Positions 1-11,449 are shown, numbered from the stretch's first letter. The stretch: DNA of 64,000 nt from Hemerocallis citrina (GCA_017893485.1 CM030361.1:138712461-138776460), one strand, 5' to 3'. Made by a program: numbers and translations. Notes: generated by a model from the sequence alone, not told the origin.

Positions 1-2260
1 CCGGAGCCTCCGCATGCTGCTCCACTCGCCTATTAGCCCCTCTGGAAGGTGGAGGTGGATCGGACCTGTCCTTCCTGACGAAGTGAGTGAGCTGTCCTCT
101 CTGGATGAGGGCCTCAATCTCGTCTTTGAGGGCCCGACATTCATGTGTGTCGTGCCTGTGGTCCCAATGGAAACGACACCACTTATTCCGGCCTCTCCTC
201 TTTCCCGGAGTATTCATCTTGGGGGGAGGCGGTAGGAGACCCTCGTTCCCAATCTCCATCAGGATGGTGGATACACTCGTGTTTAGCAGAGTGAATTTTT
301 CGAACAGAGGAGGAGGACGACGACGCTGACCCCCATTGTCCTTTTAGAGCTTCTTAGCTCCTTCTTCTTCTACGCCCTTTCGCTTGATCGCGGAAGATGA
401 TGCCTCAAAGGTGGGGCGGTGGAGAGCTTCTTCCGCTCGGATGTACTTCTCGCTCCGGAGTAGGAGCTCTGAGAAGTCCCGATGGGGATTCTTGGCGAGG
501 GACGCCCTGAGGTCAGCATTGAGGACGTTGGACTGGAAGGCGACAATGGCCACCGAGGGTTCCAAGGAAGTGATGGACCTGGCTTCAGCAGTGAAACGCT
601 TGACGTAGTCCTTTAATCGTTCGCCCTTCTTTTGACTGAGGAACAGTAGGGAGGCGCTCGTCTTCTCGGTACGGCGACTGCTCACGAAATGCGTGAGGAA
701 AAGACCCTCGAACTAGTCGAAGAAGAAGATGGATGCTGGTGCAAGTCGAGAATACCACTCCCGAACCGGCCCCTTGAGTGTGGTCGGGAAGTTCTTGCAG
801 AGGAGGGCATCGGATGTATGATGGATCATCATGAGAGTTTTGAAACTCTCGATGTGATCGTCGGGGTCTGTCTCCCCGGTGTAAGTCTCAAAGTGGGGAG
901 GTTTGAGGTTGTCTGGAACTGGAGCCTCCATGATGGCGCAAGAGAATGGGGGCCTGCTTGGGCGGAGGTCCCTCGCCCGTCGTTCTTCGTCTCGGTCGAG
1001 CTGGCCGAGGCACCTCTCCATCTCGTGGAGACGGCGGTAGATCGAGTCCTCCCTTCGGTTGTATCTTGTATGGATGTAAATCGGACCGGATGGGATTGGA
1101 CATCCATATGTTCAAGCTCGGACCGAAATTTTACTCGGACGGGCTTATGTCCGGCTCGGTCCAAGTCGGAAATTTTTTTTATAGTCCGGACTCGGTTCGG
1201 TAAAGCATCAGACCGCAATAATATTTGGACGGACTTATGTCTGGCTCGAGCTCGGTAAAATATCGGACCTAATAATTTATTCAAGTTCGGTTCGTATAAT
1301 AGTTCGGACGGTCCACGGTCGGGCCATTTCTCAAGCGGGACTCGAACGGACGACGGACCGTCCTATTCATTTTACACCCCTAGTATCTTGCTGAGCCCCG
1401 AGACTCCTCCTCATGCCGAAGAAGGCTGGGACTACGACGGCAATGGCTCTGAGTAGGTGGCAGACTGATAGAACGACGGGGTGGCTCGGAGCAGGCCGCG
1501 GACTTCGGGAGCGGCGGTGATGGTCGGGAGAAGGGCGGCAATGGCTCAGAGCTGGCCTGGGACTTCGGGAGCGGCGAGGATGGCTCAGAGCCGGTCGAGG
1601 ACTGCAGGAGCAGTGAGGATGGCGAGGAGCTGGCAGAGGGCTGGGAGCCCGACGGCCATTGTTAGGGGCAGCATTGAGCGCCCGGAGGACTGCCTCCTGG
1701 AATTGCTGAAATTCCACCCTTGTGATGAGAGCCTCTTGTTCCTGATGGGTTCGAGGTGTAGGATAGCCAGTCGGGAAGCGGCTCCGTCTTGGGCAATGTT
1801 GGGGCGACTCTCTCTGCCTCCGGGGAGAGTTTGACCTCCCGCGGTATGTTCGGCGGGGCGACTGGTCCCTCTGATGCTCTCGGCCAAGGTTTGCGTCGCG
1901 GGTCCGCCTCTCATCCAGATGGGTTTGGAGGTCTGGTCCATGCTCTGCCTGCCGGTTGTTGAGCACGTCCCGCAGGTCCTTTGGAGTGGGAGGACTATGG
2001 GAAGCCCTAGAATCTGTGTCGGCATTGTGGATGGAAACCCGAACCTGATGCACAGGTTGCTTGTGGTGGCTTCGTCGAGAGGGTTCCCCTATAGTCCCTT
2101 GGGGCCCTATAGGCTACGGAATAGAATGTGGAGCCTGCGGTTCGAGTTGCAGGGTCGGTTGGTTGGGTGGAAGGGGGCCCTCTGGAGGAGGAGGAGAAGG
2201 AGGAGGATGAGAAGAGGTTGTCCTCCGGTTGGAGTTTGTGGGCTTCCTCTTGGGAGGCAT
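1..2260 (-). pseudogene. gag polyprotein of Tat element A1 (decayed, MITE-interrupted)
   Basis: The reading starts at an ATG at 2260 giving MPPKRKPTNSN, the same start seen in elements A3 and B. A proline/arginine-rich N-terminal region (about 1390-2260) is followed, after a MITE insertion, by the capsid-like retrotransposon gag domain (about 344-1021; EWYSRLAPASIFFFD is visible). A zinc-knuckle-like motif CRFHWDHRHDTHEC lies near 140-185. Lesions are the 314-bp insertion at 1069-1382 and an in-frame stop near 711 just after the SIFFFD motif. Gag proteins form the cytoplasmic particle that packages element RNA. The frame continues past the left edge. I call it a pseudogene because the insertion alone breaks the reading; family assignment is by motif and by collinearity with A3. 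Confidence 0.85.
1069..1382. mobile_element. hAT-type MITE, 314 bp, inside gag
   Basis: The insertion is bounded by perfect 8-bp direct repeats gtatcttg (1061-1068 and 1383-1390). Its ends are imperfect inverted repeats, TATGGATGTAAA on the left and the reverse complement of TAGGGGTGTAAA on the right. An 8-bp duplication and TAGGG-TG-type termini are hallmarks of the hAT superfamily. Comparison with A3 (about 56580-56600) shows uninterrupted gag sequence at the same place. It has no coding capacity; the interior is a degenerate run of cggac/gtccg motifs. Confidence 0.9.
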
Positions 2261-2313
2261 GGCTAGGAATAGCTTTGGCTGAAGGAGGAAGAAGGGGTTG
2301 CCTGTCGAGTAGA

Positions 2314-2332
2314 TTCCCATAGACGGTGCCAA
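2314..2332 (-). other. Primer-binding site of A1
   Basis: Reverse complement of ttggcgccgtctgtgggaa with two mismatches, two bases inside the LTR edge. The TGGCGCCG start is the same in elements A3 and B. From memory it resembles the complement of a tRNA 3' end ...CGGCGCCA (tRNA-Asp is possible). Confidence 0.75.
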
Positions 2333-2334
2333 TC

Positions 2335-2911
2335 TGTTACCACTGAATCTGGTGTGGGGGCAATAGATAGAATTTGTAGGTTCGTAGGAACTCGAACGGG
2401 CTGAATCCTACTTCTTCCTTCATTACAAGTTGACTCATGGGTGCTCCCTTAAACCTGCACAAACGTTCGAAACACCGGGATGGATCCCGGCGACGAACCC
2501 TCCGACGCTCTTGTCAATACCCAAAAAAGTAAAGGGAAAGAGCTTAAGTGCACAAAGAGTGATCACCTGTGACAGTAGGAGGTAGGGGGGTATTTATAGT
2601 CGTTATGGGGATCTCTTTCAGGATAAGAGTGAATCCCTACTTCCCAGTGTGGCTGGATAGGGGTGGTTATAACCACTTCCTCAAGATAAGGACAAGCCAG
2701 GATTTCCTCCTATCCTGTTGAGCAGTTCACTAACAGGATGAGACCCATTCTTGATAGAACAGTTCCGTTCATGGGTTAGTGGGTCTAAGAGGAGAGATCC
2801 GGTTCCCAATTCGGACCCGTCTGTAGGTGAAATTACCATCTTGCCCCTGCAACTTTAAGATTCGTGCTCACTGTGAACTGTTCCGATTTAACCCTATTTT
2901 TAGCCATATCA
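2335..2911 (-). repeat. 5' LTR of Tat element A1
   Basis: 577-bp LTR on the minus strand, starting TGATATGGCTA at 2911 and ending with a decayed ...gtaaca at 2335 (gcaaca in the other copies). The same length is seen for A2. A TATA-like tataaata lies at 2591-2598 (minus), in the same context as in the other LTRs. Confidence 0.88.
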
Positions 2912-3025
2912 ATATATCTAGACTAATTTAGACGTGTAGATGTGAACGGTTCGGAACGTCGATACGAAAGCGGGAAGGCCGAGTGCACACGAGTGCACAC
3001 GGAGGCCTAGTGCACAACGGAACAT

Positions 3026-3028
<3 letters not shown>
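2912..3028 (+). repeat. Half copy of palindromic MITE family X
   Basis: Matches the right arm of the full copy at 25467-25811: a tagactaatttagacgtg start, a gaacggttcgg core and a gtgcacacgagtgcac end leading into (TA)n. The A1 LTR abuts it at 2911/2912, so A1 probably inserted near the centre of this element. Confidence 0.75.

Positions 3029-3062
<34 letters not shown>
3029..3062. repeat. (TA)n microsatellite
   Basis: Pure TA dinucleotide tract lying exactly between two transposon ends. Confidence 0.97.
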
Positions 3063-3065
<3 letters not shown>

Positions 3066-5737
3066 TTCTTCCATTGCAAACGTGTTTGCAATGGAAGATT
3101 GCAAACTGGCCTGCAAATGGGTACGGCTTACGTGAGCCGTCCGATCTTGATCATCTTGATCGGACAACTCTAAACTTCCTCCCCTCCTTTCTTTAGTTGG
3201 GTGTATTTTGTAAATTCATCCCACTTTTCTTTCTCTTTCTCTTTCTCTTTTCTCTTTCCCCGAAACCGTCTCCGAACCTCCGACAACACTAGGAGCCTCC
3301 TCCTCGCTTTCACTCTCTCACTCTCCCTTGGTTCACTCTCACTCCCCGCTGTCTCTCTCACTCTCCCTTGATTCACTCTCACTCTCCATTGCCTCTCTCT
3401 CTTTCAAAACCAAACCACTACAAAGACCCTTCCTCCTTTTCACTCTTTGCTGATGCTGTTGTTGATGAAGTTGTATTTTTGTCTGAAATTTGTAACTTAG
3501 GCCATTATTTGAAACAACGGCTTAAGCTTAACCAAAAATTGAGAAAAAAACTTGAACTTTTCTTTTTGAACCAATTGGAACCATTGTTTCTAACAACGAT
3601 TTATTCTAACCTAGGTCGTTGTTTGGAAAAAAAAAATGTCTTCAGATTAGTTGAAATTAGAGCAAAAATTCTTACTATCTGACTTGAATTTGTCCTTTTG
3701 AACCAACCGAAGCTGTTGTTTCAAACGAATTTTTCTAACCTAGGTCGTTGTTTGAAACAACGGCTTCAGGTTAGTTGAAATTTGAGCAAAAACTATAGTT
3801 CTCTGACTTGAATTTATATTTTTCAACCAACTGAAATCGTTGTTTCAAACATCGACTTCTTCTAACCTAGGTCGTTGTTTGAAACAATGCTTCAAGTTAA
3901 CCAAAATTTGAGGAAAAACTTCTTGATTGTTTTTAACAAATTTGAACAAATTCATCTTCAACCTAGCCCGTTATTGTAGACAACGGCTAAGTCATTTTCT
4001 TTTTAATTTTTTTTTTCCTTTAAGGTTTCTTTTAATTTTTTTGGTTGTTTTTAATGAGAATTTTTTAATTTAATTTTACAATAATTTTGGTTTTAATACG
4101 TGATCCGATTGTATGACTCTCATTTAGGAATTTATTTTCATACGTGAGATATAATTATCTTTGTACTGGCCGTATTTAATGTTTACCCCATAGTGCGATC
4201 TGATGACTCTCCACTGTGAGGCGCACTGAATTTCTTGCCTAATTGCTTTCTTCTTGTCCAAGTATATTTTTAATTATGAACTTTTTTTGGAATTGTGAGA
4301 CGTGAAAAATTATATTCCTTTCTATGTTTATGACCTAGGTTATTAACAACAAATGAAAAAATATTGAAAATGAAATAAATATTTTTTAATTCCTCCCCCA
4401 ATAAATGATTAGTCAAGTCGCATTGCCAGTTTGAACATTCATTTAGTACTTCCTTCTCGATTTCCAAAAATTAATGAAGACAAAAAAACTACATCTCCAT
4501 TAATGAGCAAAAAATAAAAAACGACCTAGGTTATAGATTGTTAGGGGTAAGAGTAGGGTTAGGGTTAAGGTCAAGGGTAGGGTTAGGGTTAGGGTTAGAC
4601 TTAGAAGTATGGTCAGGCTTAAGGTTAGATGGTTAAGTCTCTGTTTGAATTCTTCAACTGAAAGACTCAGATTTATTGGAGACAACGGGTTAAGTAACTC
4701 CAGCGCTCGTTATTGGAGACTGTAATAAGCGAAGATAAGTACAGTAAAGAGATAGTTAACTAAAAATTGATCAAATAAGATGTCATCAAAATTTGAATAT
4801 ATTAAAAATGCAAAAAAGAATTTCCTCACCATCTTCATAAACACCCCCTCCCCCTCCCCCAAACACACACAAAAGTTACAATGGACAAGTTCAAGTCAGA
4901 GAGTAAGAATTTTTCCCTCAAAAATTTGTTAACCTGAAGCCATTGTTTCAAACAACGACCCATGTTAGAAGAAATCGTTCTTCCAAACAACGGCTGACAA
5001 CAGCTTTAGTTGGTTGAAAAATACAAATTCAAGTTAGATATCTAGAGTTTTTGGTCAAATTTCAACTAACTTGATGCTGTTGTTTCAACAACGACCTAGG
5101 TTAGAAGAAGTCATTGTTTGAAACAACGGTTTCAGTTGGTTTAAAAAGACAAATTCAAGTTAGAGAGCAAGAGCTTTTGCTCAAATTTCACTAACCTAAA
5201 GTCGTTGTTTCAAACAATGACCTAGGTGAGAATAAGTCGTTGTTTGAAACAATGGCTTCAGTTGGTTCAAAAGAAAAATTCAAGTTGTTTGCTCAAATTT
5301 TGGTTAAGCTTAAGGTGTTGTTTCAAATAATGACATAAGTTAAAATTTCACACACACACACAAACAAACAACTCCATCAACAACAGCATCAGTGGAGAGT
5401 GAGGAGGAGGAGGGGTTTTTGTGGGTGTTGGGTTTCGGAAAAGAGAGAGGCAGCAGAGAGTGAGAGTGAATAGAAAGAGAGTGAGAGTGTGAGAACGAGG
5501 AGGAAGAGCTTCGCTATTGGTGTTGACGGAGCTTCGGAGAGGGTTTCGGGTTTGGTTTCGAGAGAAAAGAGACAGAGAAAGAGAAGTGGGGGGAATTTAC
5601 AAAAATACCCCCCACTAAGGAAAGGAGGACGGGAGAGTTTAGATCCATCCAATCAAGATGATCAAGATTGGACAACACACGTTGCCATTTGCACGCCCGT
5701 TTGCAATCATCCATTGCAAACCCGTTTGCAATGCAAG

Positions 5738-5740
<3 letters not shown>
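3063..5740. mobile_element. Non-autonomous long-TIR MULE-like element (palindromic)
   Basis: The outer 350-400 bp on each side (3063-3460 and 5390-5740) are inverted copies: ttgcaaacg-type ends, then gatcttgatcatcttgat, a cccc-tttct tract and (ctcttt)n. Inside, both arms carry blocks containing cctaggtcgttgtttgaaac and related forms, direct on the left (3480-3960) and inverted on the right (4920-5340), so the element is close to one large palindrome. The centre (4000-4900) is AT-rich and includes a short TTAGGG-like run. No transposase is visible; the short ORFs are low-complexity. It is flanked by (TA)n on both sides. Similarity of TIR layout to MULE1 suggests the same superfamily; that is inference. 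Confidence 0.8.
4541..4598 (+). repeat. Interstitial TTAGGG-like repeat
   Basis: About seven imperfect units of gggtta/agggtt. The unit is TTAGGG rather than the usual plant TTTAGGG, and the tract is short and internal to a transposon. Confidence 0.85.

Positions 5741-5769
<29 letters not shown>
5741..5769. repeat. (TA)n microsatellite between two MULEs
   Basis: TA tract separating the right end of the 3063-5740 element from the left end of MULE1. Confidence 0.97.
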
Positions 5770-5772
<3 letters not shown>

Positions 5773-6340
5773 GATTGCTCAGTTGCACAAACCCGTTGCG
5801 AACTGAGCGCTGAGCTGTTGGATCGTTTCGATCGTGATCCAACGGCTCAGATCTCTCCCGCCCAGCACCTCATCTCTCACTTAACTTTCGGAGGGGTAAA
5901 TTGGGTTTGTTACCCCCAATAACTCTTCGACTTAAAAATTCGCTCACTCTTTCTCGCTCGTCGCTAATGACTTGTTTTTTTGGCCAAGTATGAACCTAGG
6001 CCGCTGTTGGAAACAACGGCCAAGGTAGAAAAAATTCATATTCCAACCTTGGCCGTTGTTCCACACAACGGCCTATGTATAACCTAGGTCGTTGTCTGGA
6101 GCAACAACTTAGGTTGTACAAGTGTTTTAAAACACTTGTACACATATCCCTCTCCTTCTATGTTCTCTCTCTCACACTCTTTATACTCTATCTCTCTCTC
6201 GTTCGTTCCCGAACCCATTGTCGAAACCCTAGCTCCTCCCCCTTCAGTTGACTCTCTCACTCACTCTCTCCCTCTTCTCACACACTTGCCCTCTTTCCTT
6301 GAAGATCCCGAATCCAAAAAACCCTAACCCTAACGAAATT
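5770..6340 (+). repeat. Left TIR of MULE1
   Basis: About 0.5 kb inverted copy of 14850-15423, clearly homologous with scattered differences. Contains two CCTAGG/CCTTGG...GTTGTT...AACAACGG palindromes (about 5990-6110) and a CT-rich stretch with aaaccctaa motifs (6150-6370) that may serve as a transposase-gene leader. Confidence 0.83.
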
Positions 6341-6639
6341 TTTGAAACCCTAAAACCCTAATCCCCACGAAATTACCCAAACCCTACTCCCCCTCCTTCG
6401 TCAACAGTAGCGTAAGCACCTCATCTGTCTCCTTTCCGAAAATCCACATTGTGAATGGTATTAACTCTTTTCTACTTTAGTAGATCTATCTATGTTAATT
6501 AATTAAATTTTTAATTCAATGTTTGAGTCTACAATTTTTATATTATGTGTAGTTAATTGTAGGTTAGTTTCACTATGTGTATTGTATGCAGTTCTTATTG
6601 TAGATTTAGGTGTAGTATTAGTTGTTGTTGTTGTTCATT

Positions 6640-7290
6640 ATTAGTAATAGCGCACAAACGAGATCCAAAAAATTTGCAATTTTGCGAGTACGTCGGACTC
6701 ACCATGCACAGGCCAACACAACTGGTAGAAGTGTGTTTGGATTCATGGTTTGTGATATACGACCGTGTGTCTCTTTCGACTCTTTTTCATAAGTGAAAGC
6801 GATACATTGCCGTATACTGTAAACCGTGAGTCGAAACTAATTTCTATAAGTTGTGTTGGCTCATGTGTGGTGCATCCGACCTACTCGCAAAATTTGGGAA
6901 TTTTTCGATCTCGTTTGTGCGGTTTTCTACCGTTAATCAAACAACAACAACAATTATATTTTGATATTTTTCGAAAGACTTTTCTCTAGGAAACCGCACA
7001 AATGACATTTAAAAAATATGAAATTTTGCAAGCAGGTTGGGGTCACCAAACACAAGTCAACGCAACTTGTAGAAGTGAGTTTCGACTCATGGTTTGCAAT
7101 ATACGGTCGTGTATCGCTTCATTTGCTTCTAATTTGAAATGAAGCGATACATTGCCGCATATTGCAAACCGAGAGTCCAAACTCGCTTCTATAAGTTGTG
7201 TTAGCTCGTGCGTGGCGAGTCCGATATACTCGCAATGTTTCAGAATTTTTCGATCTCGTTTGTGCAGTTTTCTTATGTATTTTATTCATA
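6640..7290. repeat. Two ~290-bp palindromic units, left array of MULE1
   Basis: Each unit is an imperfect hairpin: an arm beginning near a gagta.gtc..actcacca motif, then caacgcaactt.tagaagt and gtttcgactcatggtttgca, a short loop with a gcgatacattgcc motif, then the inverted arm. Units lie at about 6650-6930 and 7010-7270. Related units occur at 13600-14590. Confidence 0.8.
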
Positions 7291-7368
7291 AATATATATA
7301 TGCAAATTGTGTATTGAAGTTTTATAATCAATGTATTGATAAGTGTTATGTTATTCTTTATGTTAGTT

Positions 7369-9609
7369 ATGAACAGTGGTGAAGGATATTCTATTTCTGG
7401 CGACAATTTTATGTGTGCACAACAAAGTGGTGAATGTATGCTGCAAGTTGAAGAGCACCTCAAACCAAAGTTAGGTATGACGTTTCATACCTTAGATGAA
7501 GCCGCAAACTTTTATTTGACATATGCTAAATGTGGGGGTTTCGCAATGCGTAAGGGTGGGAATAAATATAAGGGAAGCCAAATTGTGGATAAGTTTTTTT
7601 TGTGTAATAAAGAAGGGATATCACCGAGTCACCCTAGTGATGGTAGACGGGGTACTACTTCTAGAACTGGTTGCAAAGCTGTCGTTCGTGTAAAACTGAA
7701 CGAAAAAAGTAATAAATGGGTGTTGTATTCATTTCATGAATCACACAATCACGTATTTACTTCACCCGGTAGAAAACATCTTTTGCCCCGAAACCGTTCG
7801 ATGTCGAATACAGATAGAAGAATAATGGATCAAATGACTCAAGCTAATATCCCTACCGGCAAACAAATGCTCTTCTTTGAAAGTGCTAGTGGTGGTCACG
7901 AAAATATAAGATTCACCGACAAAAAGATGCTAGAAATATATTTAGAGACTCGCACGAAGCGTTGAAAGGACACGATGGGAACATTCTCATTGATTTTGTT
8001 TAATTGAAAAAATTGACGGATCCTTCATTTTTTATGATTTTCAAGTAGATCCGGTAGGCCGGTTGTCTCATTGTATTTGGGTGGATGGTATTTCTAGGAT
8101 GAACTATGAAGCATTCGGGGATGCACTTTGCTTTGATACCACTTACAACACGAATCGATATAGAATGTTATTTGTTCCATTTGTCGGAATCAATCATCAT
8201 TGGCAATCAACGTTCTTGGGAGCTGGGTTCATTCTAAATGAGAAGGCCTCTTCTTTTATGTGGTTATTTGAGAAGTGGTTAGGAGTAATGCAAAATCATG
8301 CTCCCTCCGGCATCGTGACGGACCAGGATTGTGTGATCGCCGTGGAAGTGAAGAAAGTTTTTTTCCGAGACTCGGCATCGGTATTGCGTTTGGCACATAT
8401 TGGATAAGTTACCACAGGAGGTGCATATGTCTAATGATATTGATAAGTTTAGGGAAGATTTGAAGACTGTCATATATGATTCCGAAAATGTACATGATTT
8501 CGAAGAGAGATGGAAATTAGTGCTTCAAAACTACGGAGTTGAGAACAATAAATGGTTGAACGGTCTGTTTGAAATTCGTGATAAATGGGCACCTATCTTT
8601 GCAAGATATTCACTTTGGGTCGGCATGTTAAGTAGCCAGCGGGTTGAGTCTATGCATTCTTCTTTGAAGCATCACACCGAAAAGAAGTACTCCTTACATG
8701 AATTTGCAGTCATCTTCGACTGATTTTTGGCAAAACAAAGACACGATGAACTATAGAAAATTATCGTAACCGTAAGAGGAGACAGAAATTGAAGACCCAA
8801 TGGGCGTTGGAAGAACATATGACGCGAATATACACTATGAAAATATTCTATAAATTTCAAGATGAAGTTACAAGAAACATATTATATAATGTGACTATCA
8901 TTGCCAATCTTGACACACCGGATAGTTCAATCTTTCATGTGATGCTTTGTGGGGAATTGGAACCAGCGAAGTTGATTCAATTATGCAAACTCCGTCAAAT
9001 TGATACTTGTGGTTATAACATGTTCGAATTCGTTGGAATTCTCTGCAAACATATTTTGGCAGTTCTTCGATTCAGTCATCACACTTCTCTGCCAGATATA
9101 TCAATATTAAAAGAAGATGGACCCAGGATGTGATGAGAAGAAGTTATACATCTGTTCCACACAAAGGAAGTTGCCAAAATTTTGCTTCTCGCTATTGTGA
9201 ATTGATTCATCACGCAAAACAAATAGTTCATCTTGGTTGCTCCTCCGTTTATAGTTACAAGTACATGCTTGACCTTATGGTGAAAGGCATTGATGGCGTT
9301 TCTCATCTTCAAATACATTCCAAAGGTAGTGCACAACCCCATGAAAAAGGACATGCACAACCCCATGGTGGAGGCAGTGGACATGCACGTCCACGTGTGA
9401 GGGACCCAGGACAGTGTGTTACAAAGGGAAGGCCTAAAGAGAAGAGATCGAAGCCGATAAGTGAGCAAGTTCGAGGAAAAAAAGCTAAAAGGTGTAAAAC
9501 TTGCGGCAAGCTCGTAGTCGGGCATGATTCAAGAAATTGTCCAACCCTATTTGATGGGTAATATATTTATTACTTTTGTGAACGTATAGTGAAAATTTCA
9601 ATCATGCTT

Positions 9610-9662
<53 letters not shown>

Positions 9663-9763
9663 ATTAACTTAAACTTGCCATTTATTTTAGGGCAACCAAT
9701 CCAGAAGAAGTTGTTTCAACCGATGAAGAGAGTTCCGACGATAATTTTGATGAACCATTGTGA
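7369..9763 (+). pseudogene. FAR1/MURA-type MULE transposase (decayed)
   Basis: The likely start is MNSGEGYSISGDNF at 7369. A FAR1-type zinc-binding DNA-binding domain comes first (about 7470-7760; EAANFYLTYAKCGGFAMRKG, then CKAVVRV and ESHNHVF). The MULE transposase core follows (about 8060-8400; FDTTYNTNRY and GIVTDQDCVIAV carry the first two acidic residues). A degraded SWIM-like segment (CGYNMFEFVGILCKHILAVL, one expected cysteine replaced by Y) and a zinc knuckle CKTCGKLVVGHDSRNC (about 9500-9540) come last. After a GT-AG intron (9559-9690) holding (TA)n, a short exon ends DEESSDDNFDEPL. Lesions include frameshifts near 7930 and 8400, a stop near 8010 and several disruptions at 8720-8830. 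The protein would bind the TIRs and catalyse transposition. No current function is expected. Confidence 0.87.
9609..9661. repeat. (TA)n microsatellite in the transposase intron
   Basis: TA tract of about 50 bp inside the last intron of the MULE1 transposase gene. It is the only long TA tract in this part of the window with no transposon end against it. Confidence 0.95.
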
Positions 9764-9903
9764 GGTAAAATTTAAATGGGGTAAAGTAACTTGCCATTTA
9801 TTTTAGGGCAACCAATCCAGAAGAAGTTGTTTCAACCGATGAAGAGAGTTCCGACGATAATTTTGATGAACCATTGTGAGGTAAAATTTAAATGGGGTAA
9901 AGT
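9672..9903 (+). repeat. Tandem duplication of the terminal transposase exon
   Basis: Two essentially identical 116-bp units (about 9672-9787 and 9788-9903). Each contains the intron acceptor ttttag, the short final exon ending in a TGA, and about 25 bp downstream. The second copy is a redundant terminal exon. Confidence 0.9.
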
Positions 9904-10369
9904 ATTTGGATTTTGTAGACTACCAATACTAATCTTCTTTTTTGTTTGAATTTTAATTAATCTTGCAGGTTTTTATAGCAGGAAGCTCAATTGTCTCTTG
10001 TTGCAGCATATTCTTAATTACAACAGTGTATTTATTTATATGTACTTGGTTAAACTTTTGTGTGTTTGTTGTTTTCCACTAGTTTGATGATAATATATGT
10101 ACTCGGGCACGAATGTTGACGGATGTGTGGATGTAGTGTGTTTGTTGATAATGTTTTAGTTGTTTTAGTTGATATTCATTATGTTTTTCGTATTGGGTGT
10201 TGATTGATGACTTAAGATGTTCTTTCGGAAGAGTATGAGTATTGTGAATGTTGAATGAAATTGAGTACTATTGTATATTAGAGTAGCATTTTAACACAAA
10301 TTGTTGTCGTATTAGTTTTTTTTATTAAATTATGTACAAAAATATTAATATGCTGAATCTATTGTTGTA
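9904..10369. other. Non-coding AT-rich interval in MULE1
   Basis: Downstream of the transposase terminal exons. T-rich sequence with no ORF or repeat I recognise; it probably holds the transposase 3' UTR and termination region. Confidence 0.5.
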
Positions 10370-11130
10370 AACAACGGCTTCAGGCTAAGACGAATTTATG
10401 AAAATTTTGAGGGCAAGTCAGAAAGCAAGTCCCGAGAAACCCAAAAATTACATAACAACCTAAGTTAATGATTTTTTTTGTAAAAAAATACATGTGAAGC
10501 TGCTCTCAAGTCAGAGAGCAAGCCAACAAACACCCAAAAAATTCATAACAACCTAGGCGGCCTAAGTTAATGATTTTTTTGTAAAAAAAATACATGTGAA
10601 GCTGCTCTAAAGTGAGAGAGCAAGCCCACAGAAACCCAAAAAAAAATCATAACAACCTAGGCTGTTATGGAAACAACGACCTAAGTTAAATGAATTTTTT
10701 TTCAATAAAATACATGTGAATCTGCTCTCTAGTCAGAGAGCAATTCCACAGAAACAAAAAAAGTCATAACAACCTATGCCGTTGTTGGAAACAACGGCCT
10801 AAGTTAATAATTTTTTTTATAAAAAATTACATGTGAATCTACTCTCAAGTCAGAGAGCAAGTCCACAGAAACCCAAAAAAATCATAACAACCTAGACCGT
10901 TGTTGGAAACAACGGCCTAAGTAATGAATTTTTTTTAAAAAAAAAAACATGTGAATCTGCTCTCATGTCAGAGAGCAATTCCACAGAAACCCAAAAATTC
11001 ATAACAACCTAGGCCGTTGTTGGAAATAACGGCATAAGTGGTTTTTTTAATGTCAGAGTGCAAGTGATCAGTAACAAATAAATTTTTTTAACATACGCCA
11101 TTGTCTGCAACGAAGGCCAAGGTTAATGAA
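10370..11130. repeat. ~110-bp minisatellite between the two MULE1 genes
   Basis: Six to seven tandem units, each with cataacaacctaggccgttg, ttggaaacaacggcctaag, a T/A-rich spacer, acatgtgaatctgctctc and gtcagagagcaa. Each unit contains the palindrome that also occurs in the TIRs and in the neighbouring 3063-5740 element. It sits between the convergent 3' ends of the two genes. Confidence 0.87.
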
Positions 11131-11449
11131 AAGAAAAATATCAAAAGCATCAGCAGCAGCAGAAGCTGCTACACTTGCATACACATACATGCAACAATAT
11201 CCACACAAGTAACCTTGCTTCACTAACACCAATTTGTAGCAAGTATCAAATCAATAAGATCAACAATTTGTGAACTTAACTATAAAAAAACAATCACATT
11301 TCATTTTATACATTAGAAAAAAAAAAGGAAATGCATTCAAAAGTAGTTGAAGCTTCGAGGAAAAAGAAATAGTTTCACAAAAACACTAACAACTAAATTT
11401 TATACAATAACATCATGTATCACGTACAACACGAATCAAAAAACACTCA
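11131..11449. other. Non-coding interval downstream of the PMD gene
   Basis: AT-rich with short A tracts and a cagcagcagcag run near 11150. No gene is seen; possibly the 3' UTR of the minus-strand PMD gene. Confidence 0.4.

Larger units (their letters stand above)
1..2911 (-). mobile_element. Ty3/gypsy Tat-lineage retrotransposon A1, 5' portion
   Basis: Reading on the minus strand from 2911 there is a 577-bp LTR, a primer-binding site and a gag region that runs off the left edge of the window. The LTR is closely similar to those at 16568-17144 and 55072-55645, and the gag region is collinear with that of element A3 (55720 onward). That relationship places it in the dual-RNase-H Tat group, although no pol is visible here. 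A hAT-type MITE interrupts the gag. Only the 5' part lies in the window, so the target duplication cannot be checked. Confidence 0.88.

Noticed and set aside
4541..4598. Telomere
   Set aside because: Short, imperfect, internal to a transposon and with the non-plant unit TTAGGG.
10370..11130. CRISPR-like repeat array
   Set aside because: Eukaryotic context, units differ throughout and no unique spacers between constant repeats.
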